From a virus: a stretch of 54,023 nucleotides of DNA. Below, piece after piece: positions 24,715 to 31,525 of this stretch. The stretch's first letter is position 1, and each line of letters begins with the position of its first letter. Position numbers and translations under genes: made by a program. The notes beneath the pieces were generated by a model. The model was not told the DNA's origin and made no database searches. It saw only the letters and a list, made by a program, of their open reading frames with translations. The stretch covers positions 1-54,023 of IMG/VR virus record IMGVR_UViG_3300035659_001009. One strand, written 5' to 3'.

Positions 24715-24738
24715 ATGGCTAGAGCACCGCCGCACTAG
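24715..24738 (+). CDS. seven-codon minigene or truncated leader (MARAPPH)
   Basis: ATG 24715 lies 5 nt after an SD (AAGGAG) as good as that of the neighbouring genes, but the frame ends after seven codons within a 14-bp palindrome (24735-24748). It may be a leader peptide (Pro-Pro could slow ribosomes), a minigene, or the remnant of a gene disrupted where the non-coding stretch begins. Confidence 0.4.
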   Translation: MARAPPH

Positions 24739-24748
24739 ACGCGTCTAG
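24735..24748. repeat. 14-bp perfect palindrome
   Basis: CTAGACGCGTCTAG is fully self-complementary and covers the stop of the minigene. Such palindromes are typical binding sites of dimeric proteins; the ligand is unknown. Confidence 0.6.
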
Positions 24749-25431
24749 TAGGATAACTGAATACGTACCCACGGCAGCCGTTGGGATCCGGGCGCAACAG
24801 CCTGAGGCGTGCCGAGCTTGGAAGGAGTACCCAGGCCACCCGTCTGCCTAGTTGCCGGCGAGATCACGGGCCCCCTCCCATCACCCATCTCGGGATGCAC
24901 CGCTTCATGACTAGGGCTCCCCCACCATGTTTACTGGATCGGTGGCTGGTTGCTGTGGCGTTGGCTGGCTGGGGTGGCACACCCCAATCTTCTCAGGGCG
25001 GACAGGGGATCGTGGCGGAGACGAGTATGTTTGGATGGCATTGCGAGGGGGGGGGAGAACATGTTTGCGTAAGCCAGCGAGGGGAGAACGGAAACAATTT
25101 TTCATAGCTTTGTAGGACCCGAAATCATGCACGGGGACACATGAATGTAAAATAACTCATTGTTGTCGATGTTCATTTAAAAAAAGGAGGGGTTAGATGT
25201 AAAGTAAACGACTGGTTTAGGTCTATAGTAGAAGAAATTAAAATAAACATATACAACTATATTATATATATTATACAGTATTTCTTGGGAAGGATCCAAT
25301 CAAAAACAAAGGTCCAACGTCACAGAAACGTCAGGGTACCGTCACATAAAAATCCCTTCAAATGCCACTTACGGAAATACAAAAAGTGTTATATAATAAA
25401 ATCATGGCGCACTCATTGCAGGGAGCTAACC
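24739..25431. other. 690-nt non-coding stretch, GC-rich then AT-rich
   Basis: No convincing gene on either strand. The first part (to about 25130) is GC-rich and can form several hairpins (for example 24836-24841 region with 24816-24821, 24859-24866 region with 24887-24892, and a 6-bp stem at 24972-24984), with a G9 run (25047-25055) and a repeated GCGAGGGG(n)AGAAC at 25043 and 25077. The second part (25130-25300) is very AT-rich. A strong SD followed by ATG-TAA lies at 25184-25202. Iteron-like repeats follow at 25318-25344. Compositionally foreign to its surroundings; an origin or an inserted element are both possible. Confidence 0.5.
25318..25344. repeat. three CGTCA iterons spaced exactly 11 bp, next to AT-rich DNA
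   Basis: CGTCA occurs at 25318, 25329 and 25340, that is once per helical turn and on the same face of DNA, beside the AT-richest part of the window (about 25200-25290). This is the look of a replication origin (iterons plus unwinding element) or of a cooperative regulator site. A -10-like TATAAT is at 25392-25397. Confidence 0.45.
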
Positions 25432-25935
25432 ATGAAACAAGGTAGACCTACCCCACTTCAGTCAGCGTGGAAGAGAGCCTACTACTGGTACATGTCACTA
25501 CAGACACCAGAAGCAAAGGCAACGCTCGACCGCATCGAAGCCGAGTGCAATGCACTGGGCCTTGAGCTACCTTCGGTAACCGGGAGACACGAGTGTTCTC
25601 CCTCACGGTACAACTATCTAGCCCGTATATACAACATAGAAGGCCAAGTCACGGCTGAGGAGTGGGAGAGTCTCAAAGAACGATACGGCTATCAGTGTCT
25701 TTGCTGCCATACTGGGGACATTGTACTTGTGCCAGACTTCATCATCTCCTGGAGCAACAAGGGAACCAACACCATCGAAAACGTTCAACCACTGTGCCCA
25801 AAGTGCAATAAGCTCAAAGGTCGCCGACAGTATGACTATCGCATCCAATGGCTTACAGAAGAGGTCCGAGACATCGAAGATCGAACCAAGGTCGGGTCGG
25901 AGGCGGACATGGTTCAGCTTGAGTTGGGCCTGTGA
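25432..25935 (+). CDS. degenerate HNH protein (catalytic His replaced)
   Basis: A 167-residue protein, ATG 25432 with GGGAG upstream. The C-terminal half keeps the zinc Cys pairs and fold of HNH enzymes: CLCCHTGDIVLV, then NVQPLCPKCNKLKGRR. The catalytic box normally reading (A)DHVIP, as in the genes at 18.7 and 26.3 kb, is PDFIIS here, so the first His is lost. It is probably inactive as a nuclease, possibly a DNA-binding remnant or regulator. It pairs with the intact HNH gene 10 nt downstream. Confidence 0.75.
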   Translation: MKQGRPTPLQSAWKRAYYWYMSLQTPEAKATLDRIEAECNALGLELPSVTGRHECSPSRYNYLARIYNIEGQVTAEEWESLKERYGYQCLCCHTGDIVLVPDFIISWSNKGTNTIENVQPLCPKCNKLKGRRQYDYRIQWLTEEVRDIEDRTKVGSEADMVQLELGL

Positions 25936-25944
25936 GAGATTTCG

Positions 25945-26508
25945 ATGGCACTTAGTGACTTAGAACTAGCATTCAGGGCAGCCCGAAAACTATGGCGTGA
26001 AGACTCCTCCCCTGCGAACAAGGTCGAAATGGACCGTCTCGGGAAAGAACGAAACGCCGTGCGCATCGCAAAACAAAAGGACTCAATGGAAGCCAGTCAC
26101 AAAAGGTGCCAGGAAAGACGGGCAAAACATGAACAGGTGAAAAAGGACCGAGTTTCCACGTACCACGACCGGTGGTTAGAGGCAAGGAAACAAGTCAAAC
26201 AATGGAGAGCTGAGCACCCACGCAAGACTTACATAACCACCCAAGTACGAGCCAACGCAGCACGAAGAGCACGTAAACATGGCACTGAGGGTTCGTACAC
26301 GAACGAAGAATGGCAAACACTACTCGAGAAGTATGACAACAAGTGTATTTGTTGTGGAAAGGGAGACGAAGACCTTACTGCTGACCACGTCATACCTATT
26401 GCCGAAGGGGGAACCGACTTTATCACAAACATCCAGCCACTATGCCAGTCCTGTAACTCACGCAAGGGCACTCATCATACGGACTTTAGAAAGGAGTACC
26501 CAAAATAA
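25945..26508 (+). CDS. HNH endonuclease
   Basis: A 187-residue protein with a long basic helical N-terminus (about 125 residues, likely DNA-binding) and a C-terminal HNH domain: CICCGKGDEDL, TADHVIPIAEGGT with intact His, NIQPLCQSCNSRKGTHH. Very similar in the HNH part to the late-unit enzyme at 18663-19127, so probably a free-standing homing endonuclease related to it. It follows the compositionally odd non-coding stretch. Confidence 0.85.
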   Translation: MALSDLELAFRAARKLWREDSSPANKVEMDRLGKERNAVRIAKQKDSMEASHKRCQERRAKHEQVKKDRVSTYHDRWLEARKQVKQWRAEHPRKTYITTQVRANAARRARKHGTEGSYTNEEWQTLLEKYDNKCICCGKGDEDLTADHVIPIAEGGTDFITNIQPLCQSCNSRKGTHHTDFRKEYPK

Positions 26509-26663
26509 ACAACGCATATGACAAAGATCACCCAAATTTGATGACCTTCAGTACGGTGAATCAAACAACGGTTCCTATATAATCATATCATCAAGCGCGC
26601 GCATCGCACGCGTGCCACAATCACAACAAGGGCTAGACGCCCAAAAGAGAGGATGAAGGTAAC

Positions 26664-27167
26664 ATGGACAAGGTCGATGGAAAGACGCTGTACGACATCA
26701 CGGGAGCTGCGGATTACGTAGACCTGGACACAGGCACGCTTCGCCAGCTCATGGCCAAGTTCGAGATGCAATCGGCCGCACACAAAGCGTTCGCGGCCGG
26801 CCTGGTCCCGAACGACACCCCAATCACCGGCATCAAGTCGGAATGGGCCACGTCGCTGAAGACGGGCAAGCCAGTCCGGGCCTTCCGCCTGGCCGACCTG
26901 GAAGCGTACCTGGTTCGCCCGAAGACGCAGGGTCGCAGTGGCGCGCCGGGCGGGGTCAAGTGGATGAAGGTCCAAGCCACCCCTCAGGCACTGGAAGCAA
27001 TCCGCAACATGGAAGGCGTGAAGGAACTCAAGTCCGCCTTCAACTACGACCCCGTCCGCAACAAGAAGTACCGCATCGAACGCCAGCAGAGGGCCCGCCT
27101 GGCGAAAGCCGCCAAGACCATCGTCGTGCCGAGCGCCGAAGCCGCCGAAGTCTTCGCCGCCAAGTAG
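26664..27167 (+). CDS. putative DNA-binding protein with winged-helix/MerR-like N-terminus
   Basis: A 167-residue protein, ATG 26664 with AGAGGATGAAGG upstream. Residues 8-30 (LYDITGAADYVDLDTGTLRQLMAKFEM) look like the HTH of MerR/excisionase-type proteins, completed by the wing AFRLADLEAYLV near residue 75. The rest is basic and Ala-rich. No integrase is present, so regulation rather than excision is likelier. The 155 nt before it contain TATAAT at 26578-26583 without a good -35. Confidence 0.55.
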   Translation: MDKVDGKTLYDITGAADYVDLDTGTLRQLMAKFEMQSAAHKAFAAGLVPNDTPITGIKSEWATSLKTGKPVRAFRLADLEAYLVRPKTQGRSGAPGGVKWMKVQATPQALEAIRNMEGVKELKSAFNYDPVRNKKYRIERQQRARLAKAAKTIVVPSAEAAEVFAAK

Positions 27168-27191
27168 CCGACCAGTTCGCCGACGCATACA

Positions 27192-27264
27192 CGGCCGGCG
27201 TCACACGAACTACGTCGGCCGTACAATCGAGTGTAAGTGCCAGCAGAGATGCTGGCCTTCACTC
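27192..27264 (+). promoter_or_regulatory. two strong hairpins between genes
   Basis: Stem one: 27192-27201 with 27212-27221 (10 bp, one G-U). Stem two: 27229-27233 with 27260-27264, 27235-27237 with 27257-27259 and 27239-27245 with 27250-27256, closing on a GAGA tetraloop. No U-tract follows. They fit RNA stability or processing elements. Confidence 0.6.
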
Positions 27265-27292
27265 TTCACCGCCGAACCATTGGAGTTCGACG

Positions 27293-27319
27293 ATGAAGCG
27301 TGAACAACGAGCACACTAA
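27293..27319 (+). CDS. eight-codon minigene (MKREQRAH)
   Basis: ATG 27293 follows TTGGAG and ends in TAAGGAGG, where the stop overlaps the SD of the 75-residue gene. It could act as a translational coupler or leader. Expression is uncertain. Confidence 0.3.
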   Translation: MKREQRAH

Positions 27320-27330
27320 GGAGGTGCATC

Positions 27331-27558
27331 ATGGACCAGGAGTTGAAGTTAGTAAAGGTCAAAAGCCGCACAGGCAGTCGCGGCGACGTCCACGATACGT
27401 ACTCGCTAGTCGACGTAGTAACCAACACAACCCTCATGACCTTCAAACACTACGTTGAGTATTCGCTGGGAGAAGTTCCAGTATGTTACACCATCAAAGC
27501 GCCAGCGTCGATCGTGTCCGACGACGAGTTTGATGCGGGCGCACTCGCACCGGCTTGA
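27331..27558 (+). CDS. hypothetical protein, 75 aa
   Basis: ATG 27331 with AAGGAGG. A beta-rich small protein (ELKLVKVKSRTGSRGDVHDT, YSLVDVVTNTTLM) with an acidic end. Not recognised. Last gene before the large structured RNA region. Confidence 0.55.
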   Translation: MDQELKLVKVKSRTGSRGDVHDTYSLVDVVTNTTLMTFKHYVEYSLGEVPVCYTIKAPASIVSDDEFDAGALAPA

Positions 27559-27591
27559 ACCCCCTAACAACTTGTCTTTAGGTGTTGGCTC

Positions 27592-28190
27592 AGGTAAGGG
27601 CGACGCTTCCAGGCTTCATACAAGTAGGCCGAAGGTGCTCCGGGAATGGAGTAGCTAAGGGAATAGAGCAAATAGCGTCGTCCTTACTTAGAGTAAGGCT
27701 AAAGGCGTCCTGTGAAGTTACATGGGGGTGTGCTCTGCGCATTCGATGGACACGCAGGTCGCCCGCGCCGATCTCTAGTGATCAGTAGGTACGTGGCCGG
27801 GCCTGTTGGAGTAAATGACCTGCAAGTCCACGTTCCTCTTACTGGCGGGAGTCGGGCTCACGAAACGTTTGTGGTTGGTCAGGCCTAGCTAGCCATACGC
27901 CACACAGATACGTAAAGCCGTTGCCCTAGAAGAACTGGTGATCACTAGAGATCGGCGACGACGACGAAGGTCGCTTAGCCTCCTTAGCAACTTAACAGGT
28001 CAGCAATGGTGACAGCCAGGCTGGGTGTTCTAGGCCATAGCAGGCCTGTTAGGTTGACAATGAAGGGAGAACGGGAACGACGGTATCAAGAGTCCAGGCT
28101 AGGGCCGACTCCCTGGCATACAAACAAACCTTTCCCGTTCTCCCTAACAAATAGCAAGTGAGCATTGCCTGAGTTGTGCAGACTCGGGCT
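27592..28190 (+). ncRNA. large, highly structured non-coding RNA candidate (about 0.55-0.6 kb)
   Basis: The 659 nt between two genes carry no gene but long helices: P-A 27592-27607 with 27674-27689 (16 bp, two G-U); P-B 27766-27784 with 27939-27957 (19 bp, perfect, enclosing 154 nt); P-E 27989-28001 with 28043-28055 (13 bp, three G-U), extended by 28003-28004/28040-28041 and 28006-28009/28035-28038; P-F 28064-28077 with 28132-28145 (14 bp); P-G 28168-28173 with 28183-28188. Inside P-B, 27791-27796/27828-27833 and 27800-27805/27880-27885 would form a pseudoknot. Size, multi-domain layout and phage location recall the GOLLD and ROOL classes, but no family match is claimed. Strand assigned from flanking genes. 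Confidence 0.75.
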
Positions 28191-28217
28191 ATTATACTTT
28201 GACAAAGGAGTGATACC

Positions 28218-28496
28218 ATGTCGAACATAACTGGACAAAGCGCCAAGGAGGTTTTGGCAACGGAGGAGGGTTTCTACGCTCTCCTATCACAATCGACCCG
28301 AGACGAACTCGAGGCTAAGCTCCCCGAGAGCGTCACGCCCCTGCTTCCCGAAGTGCTCAATGCACTTCAGGCACTGGGCGAAGTGGCGGACGCCGAAAAG
28401 TCCGGGGAGACGTTCACCCTCCAAGACTTCGCCCTCTACGTTAGCCTTGCCGAAGACGAAGACGAAGACGACGACGAAGACGAGGGCGGCGAGTAG
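28218..28496 (+). CDS. acidic protein, 92 aa
   Basis: ATG 28218 with AAAGGAG. Residues 1-75 are helical (ELEAKLPESVTPLLPEVLNALQAL); the last 17 are almost entirely Asp/Glu. Highly acidic tails of this type occur in SSB-like and DNA-mimic proteins. Not assignable. Confidence 0.6.
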   Translation: MSNITGQSAKEVLATEEGFYALLSQSTRDELEAKLPESVTPLLPEVLNALQALGEVADAEKSGETFTLQDFALYVSLAEDEDEDDDEDEGGE

Positions 28497-28560
28497 GCGA
28501 TGTTGGGTCTCTGCCATCGACGTCTGGGCAGGCGTCCGGGTGGTGGGGCCCTTGTCGGTA

Positions 28561-28596
28561 GCCGGGCGGCTTCTTTGTCTGCCGAGGTCGCCCGGC
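28561..28596 (+). promoter_or_regulatory. 8-bp GC hairpin before the basic peptide gene
   Basis: 28561-28568 pairs perfectly with 28589-28596 (GCCGGGCG/CGCCCGGC, 20-nt loop). It lies 20 nt before the ATG and its SD. No U-tract. Confidence 0.5.
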
Positions 28597-28616
28597 CATG
28601 CCACTAAGGAGGTAGT

Positions 28617-28745
28617 ATGTCGTACAACAGTAGACGTGTTAGCTGGAGCGCAGCCCACAAACGTGAGTTAGCTCGGAAGCACAAACGCCAAGTCGAGAAG
28701 AAGACCCGGCGACGGAACACCCGGAGTACCTACAACCGCCACTAA
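28617..28745 (+). CDS. very basic peptide, 42 aa
   Basis: ATG 28617 with AAGGAGG; sequence MSYNSRRVSWSAAHKRELAR, then KKTRRRNTRSTYNRH. Eighteen of 42 residues are Lys/Arg/His-type basic and none form an acidic patch. Probably binds nucleic acid; it might neutralise the acidic protein just upstream or the structured RNA. Unrecognised. Confidence 0.6.
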   Translation: MSYNSRRVSWSAAHKRELARKHKRQVEKKTRRRNTRSTYNRH

Positions 28746-28754
28746 GGAGGTAGC

Positions 28755-29069
28755 ATGGTCAACTGGGAATTTACGCACGAAGACCTTATGGAAGCCGTTT
28801 TGATCATCCAGAAGCACACCTCCATCCTTCCTCAGATCGGGTTCAGCGAGGAAGGCGAACTCCAACTCATCCTCAGGTGTACCAACGAACTCGCCCGCAG
28901 CCCCCTTTGGGTAGAACTCTCAGACGCACGACTTCCAATGCTCCTCGTTCCCGGAGATCCTTACTCTACACTCTACATCGGTGGCAAGCGGCACGACGAG
29001 CCAATCACCACTTGGCCATCTGAAGAGTTCTGTGAGAGGGCCGACCAGCTATACGACAGGAGAGGTTAA
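28755..29069 (+). CDS. hypothetical protein, 104 aa
   Basis: ATG 28755 with AAGGAGG. Mixed alpha/beta: MVNWEFTHEDLMEAVLIIQK, QLILRCTNELARSPLWVELS, then LYIGGKRHDEPITTWP. No motif identified. Confidence 0.55.
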   Translation: MVNWEFTHEDLMEAVLIIQKHTSILPQIGFSEEGELQLILRCTNELARSPLWVELSDARLPMLLVPGDPYSTLYIGGKRHDEPITTWPSEEFCERADQLYDRRG

Positions 29070-29071
29070 CA

Positions 29072-29191
29072 ATGATAGACACACACACAATCGTCGCGTT
29101 CGTTCTGTTTGTTGCCCTAATAGCCTGCGGGTTGTGCGTTCTCGCATACGGGGTCAACGCCCTCGTGTTGCTCCCCATAACCGGAGGGTAA
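29072..29191 (+). CDS. one-span membrane peptide, 39 aa
   Basis: ATG 29072 with AGGAGAGG. Almost the whole peptide is one hydrophobic segment (IVAFVLFVALIACGLCVLAYG) with short ends. First of a run of tiny membrane proteins. Confidence 0.55.
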   Translation: MIDTHTIVAFVLFVALIACGLCVLAYGVNALVLLPITGG

Positions 29192-29192
29192 T

Positions 29193-29318
29193 ATGTTACT
29201 ACAGGGTGGCATCATCACTGGAGCCGAGATCAACCCAACTGACATGATCAGCGGACTCACAGTCGTGCTGATCATCGTCGTAGTCCTCTTCGTTGTAACC
29301 GTTCTCGTTTCGCACTAA
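29193..29318 (+). CDS. one-span membrane peptide, 41 aa
   Basis: ATG 29193 one base after the previous stop, GGAGGG in front. A polar N-terminus of about 20 residues precedes a strong transmembrane helix (LTVVLIIVVVLFVVTVLVS). Function unknown. Confidence 0.55.
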   Translation: MLLQGGIITGAEINPTDMISGLTVVLIIVVVLFVVTVLVSH

Positions 29319-29336
29319 AGAAGGTGGGGTACAACT

Positions 29337-29630
29337 ATGACAGACAAGGTCCGAGATATTCTCAACGAGAAGGCAAAGGACTACGACACTCCTGCAGGCC
29401 AAGCTTGGGAGATAGTAGGCCAACTCCTCACTTGGTTCCAAGTACACGGATTACTTGACAAGATCCTACCAAGCGGATGGGGCTTTGTGTGGATCATCAT
29501 CCTCGTCAAGCTAGTCAGACTGAGTCAGAGCCCCAATCACGCCGACAGCTGGCTTGACATTGCTGGGTACGCTACGCTCGTCTCGGACCGCCTCACCAAG
29601 GAACAAGTCAGCCAATGCAATACTATGTAG
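29337..29630 (+). CDS. DUF6378-like phage protein
   Basis: A 97-residue protein. The C-terminal segment with KLVRLSQSPNHADSWLDIAG followed by YATLVSDRL matches the conserved K-x-x-R-L...H-x-D-S-W-x-D-I-A-G-Y signature of a widespread small phage family (DUF6378), of unknown function and often near nucleotide-metabolism genes. It overlaps the next gene. Confidence 0.7.
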   Translation: MTDKVRDILNEKAKDYDTPAGQAWEIVGQLLTWFQVHGLLDKILPSGWGFVWIIILVKLVRLSQSPNHADSWLDIAGYATLVSDRLTKEQVSQCNTM

Positions 29631-29839
29631 TTAGCGTCTGTATTACACTAGTCGCGCTATTGTCTGGATACTTCTACGGACGCAGAAGCTGGCTTGGAGC
29701 TGCAGTTGGTTTAGTCGGGAACATTCTCTGGATCGCATACTTCGTATGGATCGGACAGTATCCATTGATTCTATCGACCTGTCCGTTTCTGATCCAAAAC
29801 GTTTGGAACCTTCACGTAATGCGCAAGAAATCGAGATAA
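29615..29839 (+). CDS. three-span membrane protein, paralogue of the one at 42131
   Basis: A 74-residue protein with three hydrophobic stretches and the core YGRRSWLGAAVGLVGNILWI, then GQYPLILST, NVWNLHVMRKK. The gene at 42131 encodes YGKRSILGPWISILSCIIWC, QYPLLISV and NLWRMSK, clearly the same family. Possibly an envelope protein for exclusion or transport; function unknown. Confidence 0.65.
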   Translation: MQYYVVSVCITLVALLSGYFYGRRSWLGAAVGLVGNILWIAYFVWIGQYPLILSTCPFLIQNVWNLHVMRKKSR

Positions 29840-29935
29840 GGCACCCACCTTACCTGGATCAGAGTCAAAAGATCGTCTTGTGAATCACAACAGTGGGGTG
29901 TGCTATGTGCGCTCCGCAAAGGAAGGTGTAACACG

Positions 29936-30076
29936 ATAGCAAACGCTCTTATGCTCCTTGCGATAGCAGCAGGAATCTGGATTTTGGTAGTATCACTTGG
30001 ACCGCTTGCGCCGTTCATACTTATCGGCGGAGCGATCATAGCGCTCATTGCCCTTCTGTTATGGAGGCAGACATGA
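29936..30076 (+). CDS. two-span membrane peptide, possibly ATA start
   Basis: The frame (IANALMLLAIAAGIWILVVS, then PFILIGGAIIALIALLLW) ends in TGA overlapping the next ATG. The only in-frame ATG (29951) has no SD, whereas GGAAGG is 9 nt before an ATA at 29936. The RecB-like gene at 32962 shows the same pattern (AGGTGT..., GATAG). Either ATA initiates, or 29951 is used (41 residues). Confidence 0.5.
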   Translation: MANALMLLAIAAGIWILVVSLGPLAPFILIGGAIIALIALLLWRQT

Positions 30077-30822
30077 CAAAGTTGTATGTCGTTGGAAGCA
30101 AAGTAGAGCCACTACTCACGTTCTCGTCTCCACACAATACGGCCTTCTTCCAAGCGTCGTGGTGTCCGCAACCTTTTGCCTCGCTTCCAAAGGTACTCAA
30201 AAGGTGTCGGGTTATCCTCGACGTACAGCACATCTCCGATCACAGTGTTGCCGTTGCAAGTATGGAAGAGGTCGAGACGGCTATCAACGTTCTAAATCCC
30301 AACCTCGTTGTCATCCCCGACGTGCTCATGGACGCCGAAGCAACACTTCAGTCGGCAGTCACCTTCTTCGGAGAGATTCGTAAACTGTTCCCTCATCCAT
30401 CTTTCAACTTCATGTTCGTTCCGCAGGGCAGTACTCTCCCCGAATGGAGACGTTGCCTTTGTGAGTTCTTCGGCTTGCCATTGTGGGGTACTAAACTTGT
30501 AACCACAATTGGTATCCCAAAGATCCTCCACAAGGTCGCAATCAACCAGGGTATCTCCGACTTCCACCGTTTCGAACTCCTTGGCTTCATTCCAAAACCC
30601 CTCAACATACACATGCTTGGGTGTTGGGGTGGTTGGCAAGAAATGGAAGGTCACCAATGTGTCGCGTCCTGGGACACCTCGTTGCCCGTTGCAGCCGCAC
30701 AACGCAACCACTTTATGGCAACGGGAGACGTAAAATGGCAACTCCTCGAAGACGTAGAGGTTGAAGATCCTCGCGTCGTCACATCGAATGCACAGTTCCT
30801 AGCAGAGCGGTTGGGAGGCTAA
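30073..30822 (+). CDS. dpdA: DpdA-like DNA 7-deazaguanine transglycosylase
   Basis: A 249-residue protein, ATG 30073 with GGAGG 6 nt upstream. The TIM-barrel pattern of tRNA-guanine transglycosylase relatives is seen: LVVIPDVLMD (Asp83, base-pocket Asp of the family), FMFVPQGSTLPEW, TTIGIPKILHK, HMLGCWGGWQEM and VASWDTSLPVAAAQ (Asp201, probable nucleophile). Phage DpdA proteins of this size exchange guanine in DNA for a 7-deazaguanine base. With QueC, QueD, QueE and FolE encoded 9-12 kb downstream the pathway is complete. It lacks the zinc site of tRNA enzymes, as expected for DpdA. Confidence 0.75.
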   Translation: MTKLYVVGSKVEPLLTFSSPHNTAFFQASWCPQPFASLPKVLKRCRVILDVQHISDHSVAVASMEEVETAINVLNPNLVVIPDVLMDAEATLQSAVTFFGEIRKLFPHPSFNFMFVPQGSTLPEWRRCLCEFFGLPLWGTKLVTTIGIPKILHKVAINQGISDFHRFELLGFIPKPLNIHMLGCWGGWQEMEGHQCVASWDTSLPVAAAQRNHFMATGDVKWQLLEDVEVEDPRVVTSNAQFLAERLGG

Positions 30823-30823
30823 T

Positions 30824-31039
30824 ATGTGGATCTACATTGATAGCAACTTCGTAACCAAAGTGGCTATTTGGATAATCGTAGTAGCCATAGCAACACTGGT
30901 CGAGAATCTCATTATCAAAGAGGCCGGCGTACAGCTCCCATCAAATCGCACGATACGCATTACGTATCTCCTTGCGGTCAAGGTACCATTTGCGTTCGTT
31001 GCCATACTTGCTGTTGTGCTCTTCTGGAAAGTGGGCTAA
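30824..31039 (+). CDS. two-span membrane protein, 71 aa
   Basis: ATG 30824 right behind dpdA, SD GGGAGG. Hydrophobic segments at about residues 10-30 (VAIWIIVVAIATLVENLII) and 50-68 (VPFAFVAILAVVLFW). Unrecognised. Confidence 0.55.
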   Translation: MWIYIDSNFVTKVAIWIIVVAIATLVENLIIKEAGVQLPSNRTIRITYLLAVKVPFAFVAILAVVLFWKVG

Positions 31040-31087
31040 CTTGGTCATGTCGGAGGGTCATGTTTCTTCTGTTGATGAGAGGTAGCA

Positions 31088-31525
31088 ATGTACATACATG
31101 CATTCGATCCTGGAGAGAACACCGGCTACTGTCTACTTCAGTGCTGTTTAGGGGTAGGTCACATTCATGTTACTGGATCCAAAACGCTGACCCTCTATCA
31201 GGAGCTTGCCTGGGTTGCTGAAACCTTTCAGTCCACGAAGCCCAACATTGTCGTCATCGAGGCTTGGAGACTTTACCCGCACAAGGCGTTGAGCCAGATC
31301 GGATCGAAGATGCCAGCAGCGGAACAGGCAGGCATCATCAAGTACTTGTGTTGGCTGCACAATATCGAGTGGGTCGAACAAATGGCGTCGTGCAAGCAGG
31401 CGTTTGAGAGTCCGAACGTGATCGCACAGGTACTTCCAGGATACACGTTGCCAAAGTCCGAGCACGAGAAGGACGCACTGCGTCATGCGTTGTACTATTG
31501 GTTCAACACAGGGAGACACCAGTGA
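31088..31525 (+). CDS. RuvC-like (RNase H-fold) nuclease
   Basis: A 145-residue protein. It shows the RuvC active-site plan: FDPGENTG with Asp7, NIVVIEAW with Glu58, and SEHEKDALRHALYYW with Asp129 and nearby His residues. It should be a Holliday-junction resolvase or related branch nuclease acting on replication or packaging intermediates. The stop overlaps the helicase start (GTGA). Confidence 0.82.
   Translation: MYIHAFDPGENTGYCLLQCCLGVGHIHVTGSKTLTLYQELAWVAETFQSTKPNIVVIEAWRLYPHKALSQIGSKMPAAEQAGIIKYLCWLHNIEWVEQMASCKQAFESPNVIAQVLPGYTLPKSEHEKDALRHALYYWFNTGRHQ

Noticed and set aside
24911-25132. minus-strand gene in the non-coding block
   Set aside because: No SD, biased Pro/Arg composition from the GC-rich DNA, and no start context; judged a chance frame.
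26664-27167. excisionase of a temperate phage
   Set aside because: The HTH is similar to excisionase folds, but no integrase or attachment site was found, so a lysogeny role is not supported.
27559-28217. tRNA genes inside the structured region (a TTCGA occurs near 27743)
   Set aside because: No cloverleaf with a 7-bp acceptor and T-arm consensus could be formed; the long helices are incompatible with tRNA.
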